This document shows positions 43,570 to 46,669 of a DNA stretch of 46,669 nt, one piece after another; positions within the stretch are counted from its first letter, which is position 1, and each line of letters begins with the position of its first letter. The position numbers and the translations under genes were made by a program. This stretch comes from Lachnospiraceae bacterium (GTDB lineage Bacteria; Bacillota; Clostridia; Lachnospirales; Lachnospiraceae): contig JAILOI010000068.1 in assembly GCA_024690885.1 (NCBI GenBank), positions 1-46,669 on the forward strand. The letters run 5' to 3'. Under the pieces are notes generated by a model that saw only the letters and a program-made list of their open reading frames with translations, was not told the origin of the DNA and ran no database searches.

Positions 43570-44265
43570 CTAGCGTATAGCCAGTCCTTCCTCTTTGAAA
43601 CTATAATAGCTTTGATCCCCAATGATAATATGATCCACAAGCGGCACAAACAAGAGCTCACCGGAGGCTGCAACCGCTTCCGTTAAGGCAATGTCCGCTT
43701 CACTGGGCTTACATATTCCACCTGGGTGATTGTGTAACATTACGATATAAACCGCATGATGACGAAGTGCATAAGAGAATATCTCACGAGGAGAAATAGA
43801 AGTCATGCGCACAGTACCGCTGGAAAGTACAATATCATCCATTAAGTGATATTGGCTGTCAAATAGGCATAAAAGAAATTGTTCGTTATGATTATGTCTA
43901 AGTTGTTCCATGTAGTAATCCGCAATGCTACGCGGACTGTTCAAGCACAACTGTGATACGCAATTCTCACGGGAAATACGCTTGGAAAGTTCCAAAAGCG
44001 CCAACAGCGTCACCGCTTTCACCCGTCCAATCCCCTGATACTCCGTAAGCTCCGTAATATCCTTGGATAAAAGAGCCGCCAGCCTTCCCTCGGAAGTTGC
44101 CAACAACTGCTCTGCCAATTGGACCGCATCCGTGTCTCCATAACCGGTACGTAACATAATAGCAAGCAATTCCGCATCGGTTAAAACACCCGGTCCAAAG
44201 GACGCACAACGGCTGTATGGGTCCTGGGTTGTCATCTTACGATTCTGTTCTATAGTCGATTTCAT
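43570..44265 (-). CDS. radC: RadC-family JAB-domain protein
   Basis: 231 residues from the ATG with AAGGA at correct spacing; a longer frame to 44304 lacks such a site. Helix-hairpin-helix region (about 35-90, QGIGRVKAVTLLALLEL in part) and a C-terminal JAB/MPN domain with metal motif HNHPGGICKPSEAD near 179-192. Long called a DNA repair protein, but its real role is unknown. radC before mreB is common in Firmicutes. The promoter lies at the end of the previous gene. Confidence 0.92.
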   Translation of the reverse strand: MKSTIEQNRKMTTQDPYSRCASFGPGVLTDAELLAIMLRTGYGDTDAVQLAEQLLATSEGRLAALLSKDITELTEYQGIGRVKAVTLLALLELSKRISRENCVSQLCLNSPRSIADYYMEQLRHNHNEQFLLCLFDSQYHLMDDIVLSSGTVRMTSISPREIFSYALRHHAVYIVMLHNHPGGICKPSEADIALTEAVAASGELLFVPLVDHIIIGDQSYYSFKEEGLAIR

Positions 44266-44319
44266 CTCATCCTTCCCGTTCTCTTCAAAGTGCGGCGGAA
44301 TCAATGAAAACTCGAATTC

Positions 44320-44348
44320 ATATTAGCATAATTGACTATCCTTCACAA
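44320..44348 (-). promoter_or_regulatory. Promoter of the radC-mre operon
   Basis: Minus strand TTGTGA (44343-44348), 17-base spacer ending in TGC, then TAATAT (44320-44325): a fair -35 and an extended -10. It overlaps the last codons of the methionine gamma-lyase family gene. Leader about 47 bases. Confidence 0.65.
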
Positions 44349-45624
44349 GGTTTGCCTCGTAAAGTTTTTGCAAGGACATCAGGATACCCAGCTTTGCATG
44401 GTACCAGGTCAAGCCACCCTGAAAGTATGCAGCGTATGGTGGACGAAGCGGACCATCCGCAGACAATTCAATGGAAGAACCCTGAACAAAGGCACCTGCC
44501 GCCATAATCACCTGACTGTCATACCCCGGCATATCCCAAGGTTCCGGCGTCACATAACTATCCACCGGGGCAGCCGCCTGAATGCCTTCACAGAAGGCAC
44601 ACAAGCCTTCCGCAGACAAAAACTCAATGGCCTGAATAATATCATGGCGATCTTCCGATCCATTGGGAACCACATGATAACCCAGACGTTCATAAATATT
44701 GGCTGCAAAAATTGCACCCTTCAACGCAGAGGAAACCACGGTCGGGGACAGGAAAAATCCCTGGAAAAAGGACTGCATCACCCCAAGAGATGCACCAACT
44801 TCCTTGCCCAATCCTGGAGAAGTTAAGCGATAAGCTGCATTCTCCACGCATTCCTTGGTTCCAACAATATAACCACCGATTGGCGCCAGTCCGCCACCCG
44901 GATTCTTAATCAGGGAACCGACCATCATGTCTGCCCCCACATCAATGGGCTCCATCCGCTCTACAAACTCACCGTAGCAATTATCCACCATCACGATTAC
45001 ATCCGGCTTTATGCGCTTAACAAAAGCAATCAATTCACCGATTTGTTCCACACCAAAGGACGGTCTGGTCTGATAGCCCTTGGAACGCTGGATGGTTACC
45101 ATCTTGGTCTTCTCATGAATGGCCGCCCGAATTCCTTCATAATCAAAGGCGCCGCCTTCCAATAAATCCACCTGACGATAGGTGATGCCATACTCTGCCA
45201 AGGAACCCTTGGATGGACGAATTCCAATTACTTCTTCCAAGGTATCATACGGTTTTCCTACCGGAGACAACAACTCATCTCCCGGACGAAGGTTGGACAT
45301 CAACGCCAACGCCAGGGCATGGGTACCACAGGTAATCTGGGGACGAACCAATGCCGCTTCCGCATGAAAACAGGAGGCATACACCGCCTCTAAGGTATCT
45401 CTGCCCAAGTCGTTATAACCGTATCCGGAGCTTTGATTGAAGCATTCCGCACTGACACGATTTTCTTGCATGGCACCAATCACCTTCAACTGGTTGTACT
45501 CTGCAGTAGCATCAATCTCTGCAAAGCGAGGCGCCAACTCCTCTAAAATCCGTTCTCCAAATGTATAGACTTCTTTGGATATACCGCGGCTGCGATACAT
45601 CTCATCCATGTCAAAATTACCCAT
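44323..45624 (-). CDS. Methionine gamma-lyase family PLP protein (aluminum resistance protein family)
   Basis: 433 residues. PLP-dependent fold: ITCGTHALALAL near 97-108 binds the phosphate, VDNCYGEF near 213-220 holds the cofactor aspartate, and SLIKNPGGG near 237-245 contains the probable Schiff-base lysine. Belongs to the YnbB group, named methionine gamma-lyase family or aluminum resistance protein; substrate not established. Always close to miaA in Firmicutes such as Bacillus; here it follows miaA by 12 bases. SD AAAGGAAG. Confidence 0.9.
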   Translation of the reverse strand: MGNFDMDEMYRSRGISKEVYTFGERILEELAPRFAEIDATAEYNQLKVIGAMQENRVSAECFNQSSGYGYNDLGRDTLEAVYASCFHAEAALVRPQITCGTHALALALMSNLRPGDELLSPVGKPYDTLEEVIGIRPSKGSLAEYGITYRQVDLLEGGAFDYEGIRAAIHEKTKMVTIQRSKGYQTRPSFGVEQIGELIAFVKRIKPDVIVMVDNCYGEFVERMEPIDVGADMMVGSLIKNPGGGLAPIGGYIVGTKECVENAAYRLTSPGLGKEVGASLGVMQSFFQGFFLSPTVVSSALKGAIFAANIYERLGYHVVPNGSEDRHDIIQAIEFLSAEGLCAFCEGIQAAAPVDSYVTPEPWDMPGYDSQVIMAAGAFVQGSSIELSADGPLRPPYAAYFQGGLTWYHAKLGILMSLQKLYEANLVKDSQLC

Positions 45625-45636
45625 GAATCTTCCTTT

Positions 45637-46575
45637 CTATTGTCTCGGAAGCTTTGAAAGCAAAAAAGCCAACACTTCCGATTCATTCATATCAAAATCT
45701 TCCTTGGAAACCCAAGTCACATCCCGTTCTCTGCGAAACCAGGTCAGCTGACGTTTTGCAAAATGACGGGAGTCCCGCTTGATGCGATAAATGGCTTCCT
45801 CCATGGAAATCTCTCCATCTAAGGCAGCCAGAATTTCTTTATACCCCAGCCCCTGCATGGATACCATATCCTTGCGAAGGCCCATGGCTTTTAAGGCTTC
45901 CACTTCCCGGACCAACCCCTGTTCTATCATGAGGTCCACCCGCTTGTCAATGCGCTCATACAATTTCCGGCGTTCCATATCCAATACAAAATACACGAAA
46001 TTATAAGGAGATTCTTTGACCCTAGATGCCTCGTTATGTGCAGAAATCGGATTCCCGGTATTCTCATAATATTCCAGGGCACGAATCACGCGCTTTACGT
46101 TATTGGGATGGATGGCTTCGGCACTTTTGGGGTCAACTTCCTGCAAGCGCTCATATAAGACACGGGAGCCTTCTTCAGCTGCGATGCGTTCGAACGCGGC
46201 ACGCTTACCGGAGGCATCCTCCTCTTCCGTAAAATCAATATCATACAATAAGGCCTGAATGTAAAAGCCCGTTCCGCCTACCACAATGGGAATATGGCCG
46301 GCGGCGTAGATGTTGTCCATGGCTTCCTTGGCCAGTTTTTGAAATAACACCACATCGAAGGATTCGGTTGGATCTAACACATCGATTAAATGATGCGGAA
46401 CCCCCTCCATCTCTTCGGGTGTGATTTTTGCAGAACCGATATCCATCTTCCGATATACCTGCATGGAATCCGCTGAAATAATCTCTCCACCGATGGCCTT
46501 GGCCAAACCGATGGAAGCCTTGGTTTTTCCAACTGCCGTCGGCCCCGTTAATATAATTAAGGGTGGTTTCTTCAT
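45637..46575 (-). CDS. miaA: tRNA dimethylallyltransferase MiaA
   Basis: 312 residues. P-loop GPTAVGKTKAS at 10-20, SADSMQVYRKMDIGSAK near 34-50, GGTGFYIQALLY near 98-109. It adds dimethylallyl to A37 of tRNAs, using DMAPP from the MEP pathway (ispH above); MiaB then adds the methylthio group. The start shares one base with the mutL stop codon (TAATG). Confidence 0.96.
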   Translation of the reverse strand: MKKPPLIILTGPTAVGKTKASIGLAKAIGGEIISADSMQVYRKMDIGSAKITPEEMEGVPHHLIDVLDPTESFDVVLFQKLAKEAMDNIYAAGHIPIVVGGTGFYIQALLYDIDFTEEEDASGKRAAFERIAAEEGSRVLYERLQEVDPKSAEAIHPNNVKRVIRALEYYENTGNPISAHNEASRVKESPYNFVYFVLDMERRKLYERIDKRVDLMIEQGLVREVEALKAMGLRKDMVSMQGLGYKEILAALDGEISMEEAIYRIKRDSRHFAKRQLTWFRRERDVTWVSKEDFDMNESEVLAFLLSKLPRQ

Positions 46576-46669
46576 TACACAATCCTCTTAAACTTCTTAT
46601 CCAATTCGTAGTGACTCAAGGCAATGATGGTCGGTCTGCCATGGGGACAACGGAAGGGGTTCTCCAGCG
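46575..46669 (-). CDS. mutL: DNA mismatch repair protein MutL, last 30 residues only
   Basis: The frame ending in TAA at 46575 encodes [18 protein letters not shown] and then a short basic tail KKFKRIV. CPHGRPT is the conserved C-terminal MutL motif, part of the zinc-binding endonuclease site in MutL proteins that nick DNA. The rest lies beyond the right edge. The mutL-miaA order is standard in Firmicutes. Confidence 0.88.
   Translation of the reverse strand, partial: LENPFRCPHGRPTIIALSHYELDKKFKRIV

Noticed and set aside
42736-43686. Plus-strand frame of 316 codons opposite mreB
   Set aside because: No recognisable domain, His/Asn-rich product and no ribosome binding site; mreB on the other strand explains the region.
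1-46669. Mobile element, prophage, toxin-antitoxin or defence island
   Set aside because: No transposase, integrase, phage, restriction or toxin-like product was seen on either strand; all genes are core functions in familiar orders.

Overview
This window is a stretch of core chromosome from a low-to-moderate-GC Firmicute of class Clostridia. Lachnospiraceae is my best guess. That guess rests on the rnfCDGEAB order, the rimP-nusA-ylxR-ylxQ-infB-rbfA-nrnA-truB-ribF operon, the mreBCD-mrdA-minC-rodA-mgsA cluster, a very long PBP2, and a U32 protease running with ruvAB, miaB and zapA. Strong Shine-Dalgarno sites are the rule. Almost every gene is on the minus strand; only two are on the plus strand (an apbE lipoprotein gene and a YprB-like nuclease). 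I see no insertion sequence, prophage, CRISPR array or plasmid marker, and no gene-free gap longer than about 230 bases.

Layout, left to right. 1-7.7 kb: read right to left, an operon of proB, folate cyclo-ligase, miaB, a NusG-domain-II membrane protein, a Gx-transporter-family membrane protein, ruvA and ruvB, then zapA from its own promoter and a U32 peptidase cut by the left edge. 7.8-9.8 kb: apbE (plus) facing a membrane-anchored alpha/beta hydrolase. 9.8-14.9 kb: the complete Rnf complex in order rnfC-D-G-E-A-B. 15.1-16.2 kb: the nuclease. 16.2-21.9 kb: rpiR-type regulator, HI0933-type flavoprotein, cmk, ispH, rpsA, cheR. 21.9-25.8 kb: rpsO and pnp with structured leaders, and an SH3/NlpC-P60 wall hydrolase with its own promoter. 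25.8-34.1 kb: the rimP-to-ribF translation operon. 34.2-35 kb: two identical tRNA-Glu(CTC) genes and a small P-loop NTPase of unknown role. 35.1-44.3 kb: the cell-shape operon radC, mreB, mreC, mreD, mrdA, minC, rodA, mgsA and a D,D-carboxypeptidase. 44.3 kb to the end: a methionine gamma-lyase family protein, miaA and the last 30 codons of mutL.

The genes form a few modules. Rnf couples ferredoxin oxidation to NAD reduction and ion export. Its RnfG and RnfD carry the threonine motifs that an ApbE enzyme flavinylates, and apbE lies next door, with ribF (FMN/FAD synthesis) elsewhere in the window. The NusG-II/Gx pair belongs to families that, as I recall, include EetA/EetB of flavin-based extracellular electron transfer. 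The cell-shape operon has minC directly joined to rodA with no minD or minE, and the MinD-binding motif of MinC is changed. I find no clearly new multi-gene system. The best leads are the altered MinC, the apparently leaderless apbE, the four-cysteine tail on RnfE, the long pnp leader hairpin, the leader terminator and WalR-like repeat before the wall hydrolase, a promoter embedded in a terminator hairpin, and the small P-loop NTPase.
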